A DNA stretch of 64,000 nucleotides from Bacteroidota bacterium (GTDB lineage Bacteria; Bacteroidota; Bacteroidia; Chitinophagales; Chitinophagaceae). Within the stretch, counting starts at the first letter, position 1. The number at the start of each line of letters is the position of its first letter. The translations under genes and the position numbers were made by a program. Where the stretch lies: assembly GCA_023416995.1 (NCBI GenBank), contig JAEZGI010000025.1:86700-150699 (forward strand), read 5' to 3'. Shown piece by piece: positions 1-9,001 of the stretch. The notes below the pieces were generated by a model. The model worked only from the letters and a program-made list of their open reading frames with translations, made no database searches and was not told where the DNA came from.

Positions 1-3000
1 CGGAAGCACTCACGATAACGAAGATCTGATCCCCATCCTTTGGATCTCTTAATTCATATATCGGATCTTGTATCGCTACACTTATACCATTTCTTCTCCA
101 ATCGAAAGACACATCCCTGACGTCGCCAACCTCACCAACCAAAATAGCCACCGTTTGATTAAGACAAACATTTGTATCCAACGGCAAGAAGATTGCCCGG
201 GGAACTTTCGGATCGGTCAAACGTATATAACGAAAATCGCCCATCCCGCTTTGAGGTGATGCACAAGTCAAAGTTGGAACAACCCATACTTCAAGTTTGT
301 CATTGTCTTTCAAATCACTTGTTTTAAAGATCGCAGCGTTTGTCCCAACCGGTTTTCCATTGATCGTCCATTTATACATTGGGTCAGCTCCACCATTCAC
401 AACATCTGCGGTATAAATATTTTCCACTCCGCGACAAGCCATTTCAGGACCCTTGATTGCTACAGACATCAATAGATAATCTTCCACGTTAATCGTAACT
501 GTATCTTTTGCACTACATCCCTCGCCATTGCTTGCAGAAAGAATATAGGTTGTTGTAACGGATGGCTGTACCACAACCGAAGCTTCAGTGGAGACAAATC
601 CCGCCGGCTCCGATCGCCAGGTATAACTTACACCATCCACAGCAGGTAACCCGATAGTAACCGAAGTATTGGCACAAACACTCCGGGACTCTCCTGCTTC
701 AATACCAGGAATGCTGTTTACAGAAATGTTTACGCTGTCGATTGCAGTCAACCCGCTGTTATTTGTAACATACAGGTAATAAGTAGTAGTAATCGATGGT
801 TTTACAGTGGGTTTCGGGGTAAACAATATGCCGGGATCTGTTGAAGATGTCCATACCAGGGGATCTGTCGATGTGGACGATCCAATCGTGACACCTTCAT
901 TTGAACAACTCGTGTGATCAGGACCAGCGTCTGCCGTTGGGGTTTCGCCTGTGTAACAAACATCATTTTTTAACTTCAATAAAAACCCATCCCACCGGTT
1001 ACCTATAAGCGTGTTGCCAAAAGCAGTATACTGTCCCGTGCCACCGTTACTTGGGTCAATAGTGCCGCTGATCACGATTTTATCATCAGCATCAATATAT
1101 ATTCCGACTGGCTTTAAAAACCCGCCTTCACTTTCACCACTTGTATAAATGCGTTCAAGATTTCCATCAAGAGTATATTTAGCAAGTCCGAATTCTGAAC
1201 CACCGATTGAATGTATTACTGATTTGCCGTTGTTTGAATTCAGTTTGTAAGCTACACGGCCAGCGCCATGCTGGGATGCCGTATAAGTGAAGTAGAGAGC
1301 GTTCCCTTTTATGAAACTTGCTTCCGCAGTATTAAACGTTACTTCACTCTTTATACCCGTGCCCCAAAGATAGCGGCCACTTTGGTTGAATTTAAGTAGG
1401 AAAGATCCGCCCGGGTCAACTTGTAGCCTGGATTCATCTTCCAGATAAACATTAAACCCGCCCTGTACATAATACCATGGCACCGCACCGACGGCATAGA
1501 CATTTCCGCTTTCATCAATCGAAATTGAATTGATAGCAACATCAATGATCTCGGGGCCCTCATAACCCGCTCTGGCTTTCCATAGAAATTTTCCCGAATT
1601 GTCAAATTTCATCATATACGCCCCTAGCTTTGATCCGCCGACACGCGGAATAGTATATACATACTTATCGCCGACATCGCGCAGAACGACGTCACTGTCA
1701 AATGTACCAGCAATCAAAATATTTCCCGCTTTGTCTACATTTAAATCCGAAAAAGCATGCCCGCCTGGAACATCCCAATACATACCCCAGTTGAAAACAC
1801 CTTCCGTACTTAGTTGAATGACGAAGGTTCGGAATCCACCATCAAACCCGGGAGATTTTAACGGTTGGCGCACACCGTTTAGAAAATAATTAAGATCAGA
1901 TTTATAGGTTCCTGCAAGTATCAATTGGTTTCCCTGGATCCTGATGATGGTCGGTTGAATATCGTTAACCGAATACCCCTGGCCTTCCCGAAGCCCGTTG
2001 TAAAGATTGGTGTGCCACAGATATTTACCATTTCGGTCGAGTTTTAGTATATAAGCATTCGCTCTCTCATAGAAGCCAACCAACTGTTCACCCGTATGGC
2101 CAATACGCATCGAGTCACCGTTGTTGAAATAAAAATAATCATGGATCCGCAGGGTTCCGATAACATAAACATTTCCTTGTTCGTCAACAGTTGCCCCGCT
2201 GATGCTTCCGTTTCGCCCTACGTTGCATTGCCATAGTATTACTCCGGCCGCAGTGTATTTCGCAACAAAGGCCATATCGGTAGCTGGCAGAAGTTTTGGC
2301 GAGCCTGCACGACTGGGTAACTTCAATGTGTTGCCCCATCCGGTTAGCACGTATCCACCATCAGGAGATGGTTGTGCACGATGTAAACCAGTAAATTCGT
2401 AGGTATCAATGCCGTGAACAGTCTGCGCAAAACACTCATCGTCTAATAGTGTTTCATCATAAACCGTAACAACTTTCAATGATGTGGTGTCGCGACAACC
2501 GTCGGCGCTGACACTTATGAGCGTCGCCGATTTATCTCCTGTAGTGTTGTAAGTAATTGCGCCCGGGGTAGGTCCGTTGTGGCTTTGAATGCTGGCGCCG
2601 TCGTGAAAGGTCCAGTTATAATTAAGAGCATCTTTTGATTGTTGCACAAAGTTTATCGCCTCTCCTGCTGTAATGTTCACCCTGTCAGCACCTATCACCG
2701 ATCTCGTTTTTTCGACTCTTACTGATACAGTTTTATCTAAGTATGTTGTTCTGCCGATACCGTCCTTTCGGATCAAAATTGAGTAGACACCAGTTTCAGA
2801 AATCGGGATTGAACGTAACACCGCTTCTTCTCCATTACCTCTGACGCTCCCTAACCTTTGAAGATTTTCGTCAACCAGAGCATACTCAACTCCCGGTTCT
2901 GAATTTTGCAACCGAATTTGTATTGATTCCGACTTACATAAAATGGTATCTGAAATAATAAAATCAAGATTCGTGATGGGTGGCGAGTTATAAACAAAAC

Positions 3001-4495
3001 CTGGTTTATATGCGCTGCCTTCAGATGTATTGATATAGATCGACCCTGTCGATCCCCCGAACACGACGGCATGAATCTCTGTATCAGAAATGTGTCGGAA
3101 AAAGCTTGCGCGCGTACCACCAAAAGATACAAAATTTACACCCCAGAAGTTCCGGCCTTTGATGACAACTGTTTCCCCATCTGTAGCCATCATCGGCGAA
3201 AATGATTCGATGATGACCGTACTGAAGTTTACGAGCTGCGTTGCAGTGTCGCTTGTATAAGTTCCGTTTGACACTACCAGTTGAATAGTGTCGATATATT
3301 TCATTGGAGTCGGACTGTATTGAGCATGGTAAGCAGTGCTTATTAGCTGCCCATTAAGGAGCCATTTATATTCATATCCCTGTTTGGAAAGATTTACAAG
3401 CTTTACGTTATTGCTGTTTGAAACACCTGTTGTGTCGATAGTGTAAATGGCTGCGGGTATCGTAATTCCGCCCGCATTAGTGGCGCTTTCAAGCAATCCT
3501 TCCGATGTGCCTGCCCAGAAGTGGTTTGCTCCGAAATTGCCCATAGTATTATATGTTCCACCTCTCTCCAGCCCGGGTGACTGGTGTGCAAAAGGCTCCC
3601 AGATTCTTCCTGAATCGGTTGTTTTAAAAATCTGAAGGCCCGCAACTCCATAACCTGTCTGATCATCAGTAAACTTCAGCTTGCGGAACCATAGGTTTTG
3701 GAGACTTTTTTGTTGCCAGGTTGTTCCGCCATCGGAGGTATAGTAAGTATTGGAAGTTCGGTTCAGGGTCATCGTCAACCAACCTTTTAATGGAGTGATG
3801 AAATCCGCTGCACTGATTTCACCTGCAGGAAGCTGAACCTGTGTCCAGGCGAGTCCTGCATTAGTAGTCTTCATCATTTTTTTACCTGAATAAACAAATA
3901 CCTCATTGTTGGACCCAACAGCAAGGGAATGAAATTCACTTCCTGCAGAAGTGAACATGAGGCTCCAGTTCTGGCCACGGTTGACAGTTTTAAAAATCCT
4001 GTCTTCATCCACAGCATAACCGATACTACCATTTTGCGGAAACACGATGTCTGTGATACCATTATTGAAATGCAGCAGGTTAATGCGGGAGTATAGAACC
4101 ATCTTAAAGGTGTTGCCGCCGTCTGCTGACGACAATATAGAAGGCACACCGTCCCAATCGCCGTACACAAGTAAATTGTTGCTGTCAAAGGCTTTGACAC
4201 CTTTGGTGGCCCAGGGCAGGCTTACCGACTGCAAACCGAGATCCACGTTGTTGGTTCCAACTGTCTTCTTTTGGAATGACTTCCCGCCATCGGTTGTAAA
4301 TCCAATCCAGCGTTTGAAGGCTACATAACCTTCGGTAGCCGAGTAGAATGAAGTATTAATTACTTCGTTCGATGCATCCTGATCGAGATATACTTGCGTG
4401 AACTGGCCTGAAACTTCAGTGGAAATAATCATTAAGAAGCATACTGATGTCAATAGCAATATGCTTTTCTTCAAACAACGGCGGATAAGGTCCAT
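1..4495 (-). CDS. Giant exported multidomain adhesin-like protein (5' part, C-terminus outside window)
   Basis: An uninterrupted minus-strand frame starts at ATG 4495 and runs off the left edge, giving nearly 1,500 residues without a stop. The N-terminus is a signal peptide (basic start, hydrophobic stretch to about residue 30, ending VSGQ). Residues about 60-330 carry BNR/Ycf48-like propeller signatures such as TTDGGKSFQ, NRGQNWS and TSDGGTTW. An IPT/TIG-type domain follows near 415-480 (NFWGVNFVSFGGTRAS), then a PKD-like domain near 620-670. Residues 770-1170 hold SBBP-type propeller repeats (GNVYVIGT, GNILIAGT), followed by Ig-like or SprB-like modules with paired cysteines. This architecture is typical of large cell-surface proteins exported by the type IX system in gliding Bacteroidota; the sorting domain would lie outside the window. 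Function is inferred from architecture only. The ATG is the most upstream start that keeps a normal signal peptide. Confidence 0.85.
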   Translation of the reverse strand, partial: MDLIRRCLKKSILLLTSVCFLMIISTEVSGQFTQVYLDQDASNEVINTSFYSATEGYVAFKRWIGFTTDGGKSFQKKTVGTNNVDLGLQSVSLPWATKGVKAFDSNNLLVYGDWDGVPSILSSADGGNTFKMVLYSRINLLHFNNGITDIVFPQNGSIGYAVDEDRIFKTVNRGQNWSLMFTSAGSEFHSLAVGSNNEVFVYSGKKMMKTTNAGLAWTQVQLPAGEISAADFITPLKGWLTMTLNRTSNTYYTSDGGTTWQQKSLQNLWFRKLKFTDDQTGYGVAGLQIFKTTDSGRIWEPFAHQSPGLERGGTYNTMGNFGANHFWAGTSEGLLESATNAGGITIPAAIYTIDTTGVSNSNNVKLVNLSKQGYEYKWLLNGQLISTAYHAQYSPTPMKYIDTIQLVVSNGTYTSDTATQLVNFSTVIIESFSPMMATDGETVVIKGRNFWGVNFVSFGGTRASFFRHISDTEIHAVVFGGSTGSIYINTSEGSAYKPGFVYNSPPITNLDFIISDTILCKSESIQIRLQNSEPGVEYALVDENLQRLGSVRGNGEEAVLRSIPISETGVYSILIRKDGIGRTTYLDKTVSVRVEKTRSVIGADRVNITAGEAINFVQQSKDALNYNWTFHDGASIQSHNGPTPGAITYNTTGDKSATLISVSADGCRDTTSLKVVTVYDETLLDDECFAQTVHGIDTYEFTGLHRAQPSPDGGYVLTGWGNTLKLPSRAGSPKLLPATDMAFVAKYTAAGVILWQCNVGRNGSISGATVDEQGNVYVIGTLRIHDYFYFNNGDSMRIGHTGEQLVGFYERANAYILKLDRNGKYLWHTNLYNGLREGQGYSVNDIQPTIIRIQGNQLILAGTYKSDLNYFLNGVRQPLKSPGFDGGFRTFVIQLSTEGVFNWGMYWDVPGGHAFSDLNVDKAGNILIAGTFDSDVVLRDVGDKYVYTIPRVGGSKLGAYMMKFDNSGKFLWKARAGYEGPEIIDVAINSISIDESGNVYAVGAVPWYYVQGGFNVYLEDESRLQVDPGGSFLLKFNQSGRYLWGTGIKSEVTFNTAEASFIKGNALYFTYTASQHGAGRVAYKLNSNNGKSVIHSIGGSEFGLAKYTLDGNLERIYTSGESEGGFLKPVGIYIDADDKIVISGTIDPSNGGTGQYTAFGNTLIGNRWDGFLLKLKNDVCYTGETPTADAGPDHTSCSNEGVTIGSSTSTDPLVWTSSTDPGILFTPKPTVKPSITTTYYLYVTNNSGLTAIDSVNISVNSIPGIEAGESRSVCANTSVTIGLPAVDGVSYTWRSEPAGFVSTEASVVVQPSVTTTYILSASNGEGCSAKDTVTINVEDYLLMSVAIKGPEMACRGVENIYTADVVNGGADPMYKWTINGKPVGTNAAIFKTSDLKDNDKLEVWVVPTLTCASPQSGMGDFRYIRLTDPKVPRAIFLPLDTNVCLNQTVAILVGEVGDVRDVSFDWRRNGISVAIQDPIYELRDPKDGDQIFVIVSAS

Positions 4496-4886
4496 GGTGT
4501 GGATGTATGTTAGGTTTTGGGGTGGTCGATAAACCGGTGGAATTCGGAAGAATAGTGGAGGAGGGATAAAGATATTAAAATTGATACACGGCGCAAATTG
4601 AGTTCTGCGGTGAATGGCTTAATCATCCTACCATAGCTGGCGCGGGAAATTAAAAGGGCCGAGTCAGGATCCTCTGATGGTTGATCTCAGAAATTGATGT
4701 TACAATCATCTTCCTAAAGCTTTCCAGGTGGTCGATATGTCTTTCTGGTTCTGGATTCTTTATGACAGTAGTCTGATTCTCAGCATATAAATTTCGGAAA
4801 AATCGTTTTAATAACACCGGGTATTGATCAGGTCAGGAATTTAACAATGACATAGAGGAACTCTTGCTCTGCTATTAAAACAGGAT
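4496..4886. other. Intergenic, no gene seen
   Basis: This 391-base gap separates the start of the giant surface protein from the end of the PstS-like gene. I see no ORF with family resemblance, no structural RNA and no clear hairpin terminator. It must contain the promoter of the surface-protein gene. Confidence 0.5.
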
Positions 4887-5834
4887 TTACGAGTTTGGAA
4901 TATACCCACTTTCGGCAATAGCACTCTTGCCCTCACTTGATTGAAGCAATTCGTAAAGTTTGTAGGCCATTGAGTTTCTATCCAGATCTGACCGTATGGT
5001 TGCATACACTTCTGCAACATAGGGATAAGTCTTACTTTTTATCGATTTTTTATCCGGGCTAATACCCTCAATGGCCAGGCTTTTTACAACCTTGTCTCTT
5101 ACAATATGGTCCTTATAATAATACACGGTATAGCCCAGTGCGTTAACGTCTGATCTCAGCCTTGTAAAAACCAAAGACATGCTTGGCAACTCAGGTTCAT
5201 AATCTATTTCAAAATTTCCCGGAGTTAACCCTTTCATCACGAGGCTCTCCATCAGCTCCTGGCTGCCCGAATTTTGGTTTCTTGTATACGGCTTAATCAT
5301 CGCATCTTTTCCACCAACTTCTTTCCAATTTTTTATTTTGCCGGTATATATGTCCTGCACTTGTTTGATAGTTAACGATTTTACCGGGTTATCAAGATTA
5401 GCAACAAATACAAAGGCATCTAACGCTACCGGCGTTTCAATTAAATTAACACCGGCGTTTTCTGCATACAGTTTTTCATCGGCAGACATCTTTCTCGCCG
5501 AGAGAATGATATCTGCTTTGTTATCTATGAGATTGATAATTGAATTATGTGTTTGTGAAGATCTAATCCGGTCTGTTATAAATTCATTGGGAAGGCTTGA
5601 CTTCAAATACCACAACCCATTCATAAAATCAGCGCGTTGCCAACTGTATTCGTAACCAAGTAGCTTGCTTGCTATTAATCTATTCAGAGGATCTGTGGAT
5701 GTAGAGCCGTCTACCCTCGGATAGTTTTCCATCGTTATACCTTCGATTACGATCGGCTTGATAACCGAATCTTTCTTACAGGCGCCAAACACGAAGCAGA
5801 ACATTAATAAGGTCAGATAGGCAGTTAGTTTCAT
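4887..5834 (-). CDS. PstS-like periplasmic substrate-binding lipoprotein
   Basis: This 315-residue protein is predicted to bind a small oxyanion, probably phosphate, at the outer face of the inner membrane or in the periplasm. The chosen start is the ATG at 5834. It gives a compact signal peptide ending in a lipobox (FGAC, Cys19); a longer frame to 5921 only adds non-signal sequence. The mature part has the PstS/PBP-like hallmarks DGSTST (residues 42-47) and, mid-protein, SGSQELME, which in this family line the ligand pocket. Length fits the family. No pstC, pstA or pstB permease/ATPase genes lie nearby, so it is a solitary binding protein, as is common in Bacteroidota; it could act in sensing rather than transport. 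The ligand is inference. Confidence 0.8.
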   Translation of the reverse strand: MKLTAYLTLLMFCFVFGACKKDSVIKPIVIEGITMENYPRVDGSTSTDPLNRLIASKLLGYEYSWQRADFMNGLWYLKSSLPNEFITDRIRSSQTHNSIINLIDNKADIILSARKMSADEKLYAENAGVNLIETPVALDAFVFVANLDNPVKSLTIKQVQDIYTGKIKNWKEVGGKDAMIKPYTRNQNSGSQELMESLVMKGLTPGNFEIDYEPELPSMSLVFTRLRSDVNALGYTVYYYKDHIVRDKVVKSLAIEGISPDKKSIKSKTYPYVAEVYATIRSDLDRNSMAYKLYELLQSSEGKSAIAESGYIPNS

Positions 5835-6289
5835 TTTTGCATTTTTATTGAGGAATACTCTATGGACGTATGCCTGGCTAACTGTCTTGTACCTGCTGCC
5901 GCAATCCGAGAGCAAACTCATTAGCAGACACTTTTCCCTGATCTATTTTTCTTTGAAAACGTTGCACACGAAATTATTTACAATTAAATCTGAAAATGAG
6001 GCGATTTTAGACAGAATGGATTTAACGGTTATGAGAGGGAGCAATAATAATTCAAAAGATACTGCAAGACTAGATGTCTGCATGACAGGCGGAGTTGCTG
6101 GGACCTTTTGGGTTATCGCCGTCACCCGTAGTCTGGGCTGAAGCCCTTTTCCGTCCTGTCGACGTAATCGTAACATCTTCCGTAATCATTTCTTTTTACC
6201 TTAAATGCGAAATACTCGAAACATCGAAAATTGCGAATGGGATGGTATATTACCCCAATTAGTAGCGGGAGTCCTGAGCGAGAGAGTAT
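5835..6289. other. Intergenic, no gene seen
   Basis: This 455-base gap lies upstream of the PstS-like gene and downstream of the next minus-strand gene. A short ORF occurs in the 5943-6176 stretch, but its composition does not look like a protein. Near 6133 a small stem (GGGC/GCCC) is followed by four T on the plus strand, too weak to call a terminator. Confidence 0.4.
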
Positions 6290-7402
6290 TTAAGGAATTT
6301 TCTTGTTAGACAGATTCACTTTCCTCAGATGTTTATCAAACATATACTGTGTTAGTACTTTCGCTGTCCGGGTATTATCTATCGGATGGTATCCGAAGGA
6401 AGTATAGTACTCTATTTTTCCATTGATTCTGACATAATAGATTTTTCCAACCATATCCTCAGTTATAGTTTCTTCGTTTAAAATTCGCCTGAAGTTTTTC
6501 ATTTTACTCTTTTCCAGCGGGAGCTTTGTTATAACCGGTGTGTCTGCATCGCAAGCGATTTTTTCATAGTGGTCATTTGCCCAATACATGCAGCCTGAAT
6601 CTTTAGACATCCAGTGAGCGACGATGCCAGAAGTACAAATCGCCGTGATAAGACAGGCAATGATTAAATTTCTTATACGATAGCGGCTGGCAGTCCGATC
6701 GGCCACTTTACTCAGGGTATCAGCCGGTTCGACATTACCACTGGGGCGTTCAGCAGTAGCCGACCACTGACCAGGATCCATGTCAGTGTTCCGGATTGCC
6801 GTATCTGACAACTCAACGGTATCCTTTACGTCCAGGCTTGTTGGAGAATCAGGCCTCTTCTCTTTTTCTAAGCCATCAGAGTCTGGAAGCTTTCCCTGCC
6901 TCATCATATCGTCATCTTCCTCCGAGTCCGCCGACCCATCTTCGTCAGTCTCAGATAACCCCTTCACCATATCTCTCCGGTCTTGCTTTGACGCCGCAGC
7001 TTCCCCTTCCAAAACTTTCATCTCTTCATCAGTCAACAACACCTCCTTTGCAAACCAATAAGGCCGATGTCGAAAATTAATCAACCAGGCTAAGAGTTCG
7101 AGATTCTTAACATCCGTTCTCTCCGTTCCCCCCGTTAAGTAATTAGTCAGCGGCCTGAATTTATCGATCGGAAAATTCTCGATCCATTCCAAATACTGAA
7201 GTCCAGCTTCGGCTACACCGAAGAAATTTCGAAGCGCTAATTCGTCTTTTGTCTCAAAACGTTCCTGATAAACCTTGGCACATTCACTTCGAATACGGCC
7301 CGGGGTCGGCTGCAACAGCGACAACGGAAGTCCACCGCTTCGCCGCTTCCTGTCAAATTCGGCTAGGACAAGTATTCTATAATTAGGAAAGTCTAAACGC
7401 AT
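6290..7402 (-). CDS. Unknown single-pass membrane protein with acidic linker
   Basis: I do not recognise this 370-residue protein. Residues 1-130 look like a globular cytoplasmic domain rich in aromatic residues. Residues 140-215 form an acidic, low-complexity linker. One membrane segment covers about 244-264 (hydrophobic, ending in VAHW), and roughly 105 residues follow on the far side, including two cysteines (CMYW and IACD) that could pair. This order, an intracellular N-domain, charged linker, one TM segment and a small extracytoplasmic tail, resembles bacterial signal-transduction or anti-sigma-like proteins, but no catalytic or DNA-binding motif is visible. The ATG at 7402 is the only good start. 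A 9-bp degenerate tandem repeat begins about 20 bases upstream. Confidence 0.7.
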   Translation of the reverse strand: MRLDFPNYRILVLAEFDRKRRSGGLPLSLLQPTPGRIRSECAKVYQERFETKDELALRNFFGVAEAGLQYLEWIENFPIDKFRPLTNYLTGGTERTDVKNLELLAWLINFRHRPYWFAKEVLLTDEEMKVLEGEAAASKQDRRDMVKGLSETDEDGSADSEEDDDMMRQGKLPDSDGLEKEKRPDSPTSLDVKDTVELSDTAIRNTDMDPGQWSATAERPSGNVEPADTLSKVADRTASRYRIRNLIIACLITAICTSGIVAHWMSKDSGCMYWANDHYEKIACDADTPVITKLPLEKSKMKNFRRILNEETITEDMVGKIYYVRINGKIEYYTSFGYHPIDNTRTAKVLTQYMFDKHLRKVNLSNKKIP

Positions 7403-7422
7403 TTGCTTCTAACTAAAATAAC

Positions 7423-7521
7423 CGGAATTCCCGGAATTTCCGGCGAAAAGTTACCCCGCTACGGCCGTTTCAAATTACGGTTAACCGGAATTAACGGAAT
7501 GATCGGAATTGCCGGAACGCC
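7423..7521. repeat. Degenerate 9-bp tandem repeat with core CGGAA
   Basis: CGGAA begins at 7423, 7432, 7486, 7495, 7504 and 7513, so the copies are 9 bases apart or a multiple of 9 (the 54-base jump is six units). Partial units (CGGCG at 7441) sit between. The unit reads roughly CGGAATTNC. It lies directly upstream of the minus-strand gene that starts at 7402 and could act as a promoter or operator array, or be a decayed minisatellite. On the plus strand the array would encode Gly-Ile-rich triplets, but no convincing gene contains it. Confidence 0.65.
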
Positions 7522-7855
7522 CTGCCATTCTCACTTCCAATCCCCATTAGGTTTGCATTATGATCATTTGGTAACGACGTCTACCACCATCTGATCCGGA
7601 GAGAGGACAAAAATCAGAAAGGACAAAACAGCGCGAACAACCGCTGCCTGAAATGATCCACGAACTCGCTTCCCGATCGTGAGAAGCGCTTCTCACTAAA
7701 CCCGTCCACGGATACGCGATCCGGCGGACAATTCTCCCACATTCCAAATTGTAAACAAAATGCTCCAAATCTTTATTTGGCTCGGGATAATCTTTTGCCC
7801 GAACCCAACTCACACCATTACAAATCATGGAAGCTGTCCTCTAACGCATACGACC

Positions 7856-7954
7856 ATGTCCAGTACTTCAGACGATGGCGATACCGGAGGCGAAACCGGA
7901 AGTCTTCCTCCCAAACCACCAGTGCCACCACCCCCACCACCTCCCGGGAACTGA
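7856..7954 (+). CDS. Possible 32-residue acidic/proline-rich peptide
   Basis: ATG at 7856 opens a 32-codon frame. The first half is rich in Ser, Asp, Gly and Thr; the second half is nearly all proline (PPKPPVPPPPPPPGN) and ends in TGA. A strong hairpin terminator lies about 70 bases downstream on the same strand, which supports a short plus-strand transcript. Small peptides with proline-rich tails are common in Bacteroidota but this one matches nothing I can name. The codon bias imposed by the proline run makes chance coding possible. A longer in-frame start exists at 7760 but adds a sequence without protein character. Confidence 0.3.
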   Translation: MSSTSDDGDTGGETGSLPPKPPVPPPPPPPGN

Positions 7955-8026
7955 TGGCGGAAGAATTAACGGCATCCAGGATAAACGAATACCAAACCTG
8001 GGATGCACCCGGCTAAGCGAACACAC

Positions 8027-8059
8027 AAGGAAAGCAGACACCTTCTGCTTTCCTTTTTT
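8027..8059 (+). terminator. Rho-independent terminator
   Basis: A perfect 12-bp inverted repeat (AAGGAAAGCAGA / TCTGCTTTCCTT) with a 5-base loop CACCT is followed by an uninterrupted T run on the plus strand. It would end a transcript carrying the proline-rich mini-ORF. The same loop and inner stem recur in a second terminator at 8947. Confidence 0.8.
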
Positions 8060-8295
8060 AAGACGTTTGAGTAAACAGGCCGATTGGAAAGACTCGAGTA
8101 GATATCGGGGCTAGGGACGTTTTTCTGTGACACCAGAACCTAGACAAAATCAACAGATTAACCACGCGGCGACGAACTAAACATATTTACTAATAATCTA
8201 AGGCAGTTGAAAATCAGCGATGATCAAATAATAGGCTCAAAAAAGGTTATCGACGTCTTCATATTAAAGCAATTGCAACCCTCATCAGGAACAGC

Positions 8296-8781
8296 TTACG
8301 ATATGCCTAAATTCTTTGCGCGTTCAAGCCAAATCTCTGCTACATCCAAATTTTTGAGAATACCAATCCCATAATAATAACACCTACCTACTTCATAAAT
8401 TGATTGTTTGTCGCCCAACAAAGCAGCACGTAGGTAACACTCAAACGCCTGCCATTTGTCTTTGTTGGTTCCAACACCTTTCTCAAAACATACCCCTAAA
8501 TCATAAAACGCCTCCTTATAGTTTCCTGTGATAGCTTTCTGAAAATATTGAACTGCTAACCTCGGATTCTTTTTGACATGTCTTCCATGTAAATACCATG
8601 TGCCTAAGGCATATAAAGCTTCCGCATCATTATTTTTCGCTGCCTTAACAAGCCAGGTAAAAGACTTCTCAAGATCTGGGGTGTCTTTCTTCATCTCTTT
8701 GTATGCTTTTGAAACCAAAGAATTTCTAACGGTCATCACTAAAAATTTTGTGTTGTTTTTTATGCCCAGGGATCGTTCCAA
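8296..8781 (-). CDS. Sel1-repeat protein
   Basis: A protein of up to 161 residues made largely of Sel1-like repeats, the helix-turn-helix cousins of TPRs used as protein-protein scaffolds. Visible repeat signatures are ALGTWYLHGRHVKKN followed by AVQYFQKAI, then DLGVCFEKGVGTNKD followed by AFECYLRAALLG, and EVGRCYYYGIGILKN followed by AEIWLERA, spaced about 36 residues apart. There is no signal peptide, so it is probably cytoplasmic. The ATG at 8781 gives the longest frame; an internal ATG at 8736 is a credible alternative because the first 15 residues look unstructured. It stands alone, transcribed away from the sensor kinase gene. The partner is unknown. Confidence 0.75.
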   Translation of the reverse strand: MERSLGIKNNTKFLVMTVRNSLVSKAYKEMKKDTPDLEKSFTWLVKAAKNNDAEALYALGTWYLHGRHVKKNPRLAVQYFQKAITGNYKEAFYDLGVCFEKGVGTNKDKWQAFECYLRAALLGDKQSIYEVGRCYYYGIGILKNLDVAEIWLERAKNLGIS

Positions 8782-8946
8782 CCTCCGGCGAATTTATTTA
8801 TTCCCTTTGGAACCTTGTCAGTACTGATCTTTTCTTGATCGCAAAACCTAACTTATTTTCAACCATTAACGTGTGGTTTCTCTACAATCCCATCCGTCTT
8901 GCCCAATATATTATGGACGAACCAAAAGATCTAAACACATCAATCA

Positions 8947-8974
8947 AAGCAGACACCTTCTGCTTGCCTTTTTT
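8947..8974 (+). terminator. Hairpin terminator just upstream of the sensor kinase
   Basis: A 7-bp stem (AAGCAGA / TCTGCTT) with the loop CACCT is followed by GCC and six T. The inner 20 bases are identical to the terminator at 8027-8059. It sits only 27 bases before the TTG start of the kinase gene, so it either ends an upstream transcript or works as an attenuator in the kinase leader. Confidence 0.6.
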
Positions 8975-8983
8975 AATATATTT

Positions 8984-9001
8984 AAAGCCAAAAACGGCTT
9001 T
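8984..9001 (+). promoter_or_regulatory. Small hairpin overlapping the kinase start codon
   Basis: AAAGCC (8984-8989) can pair with GGCTTT (8996-9001) across a 6-base loop. The last base of the 3' arm is the first T of the TTG start codon at 9001. If formed, it would occlude the ribosome site. It follows directly after the terminator-like hairpin at 8947. The regulatory role is inference. Confidence 0.35.

Noticed and set aside
5943..6176. 77-residue ORF on the minus strand
   Set aside because: Composition and lack of any motif, in a hairpin-containing intergenic stretch, make it a chance frame.
7760..7954. 64-residue ORF containing the proline-rich peptide
   Set aside because: The extra N-terminal part overlaps a region with no protein character; the internal ATG at 7856 is a better start.
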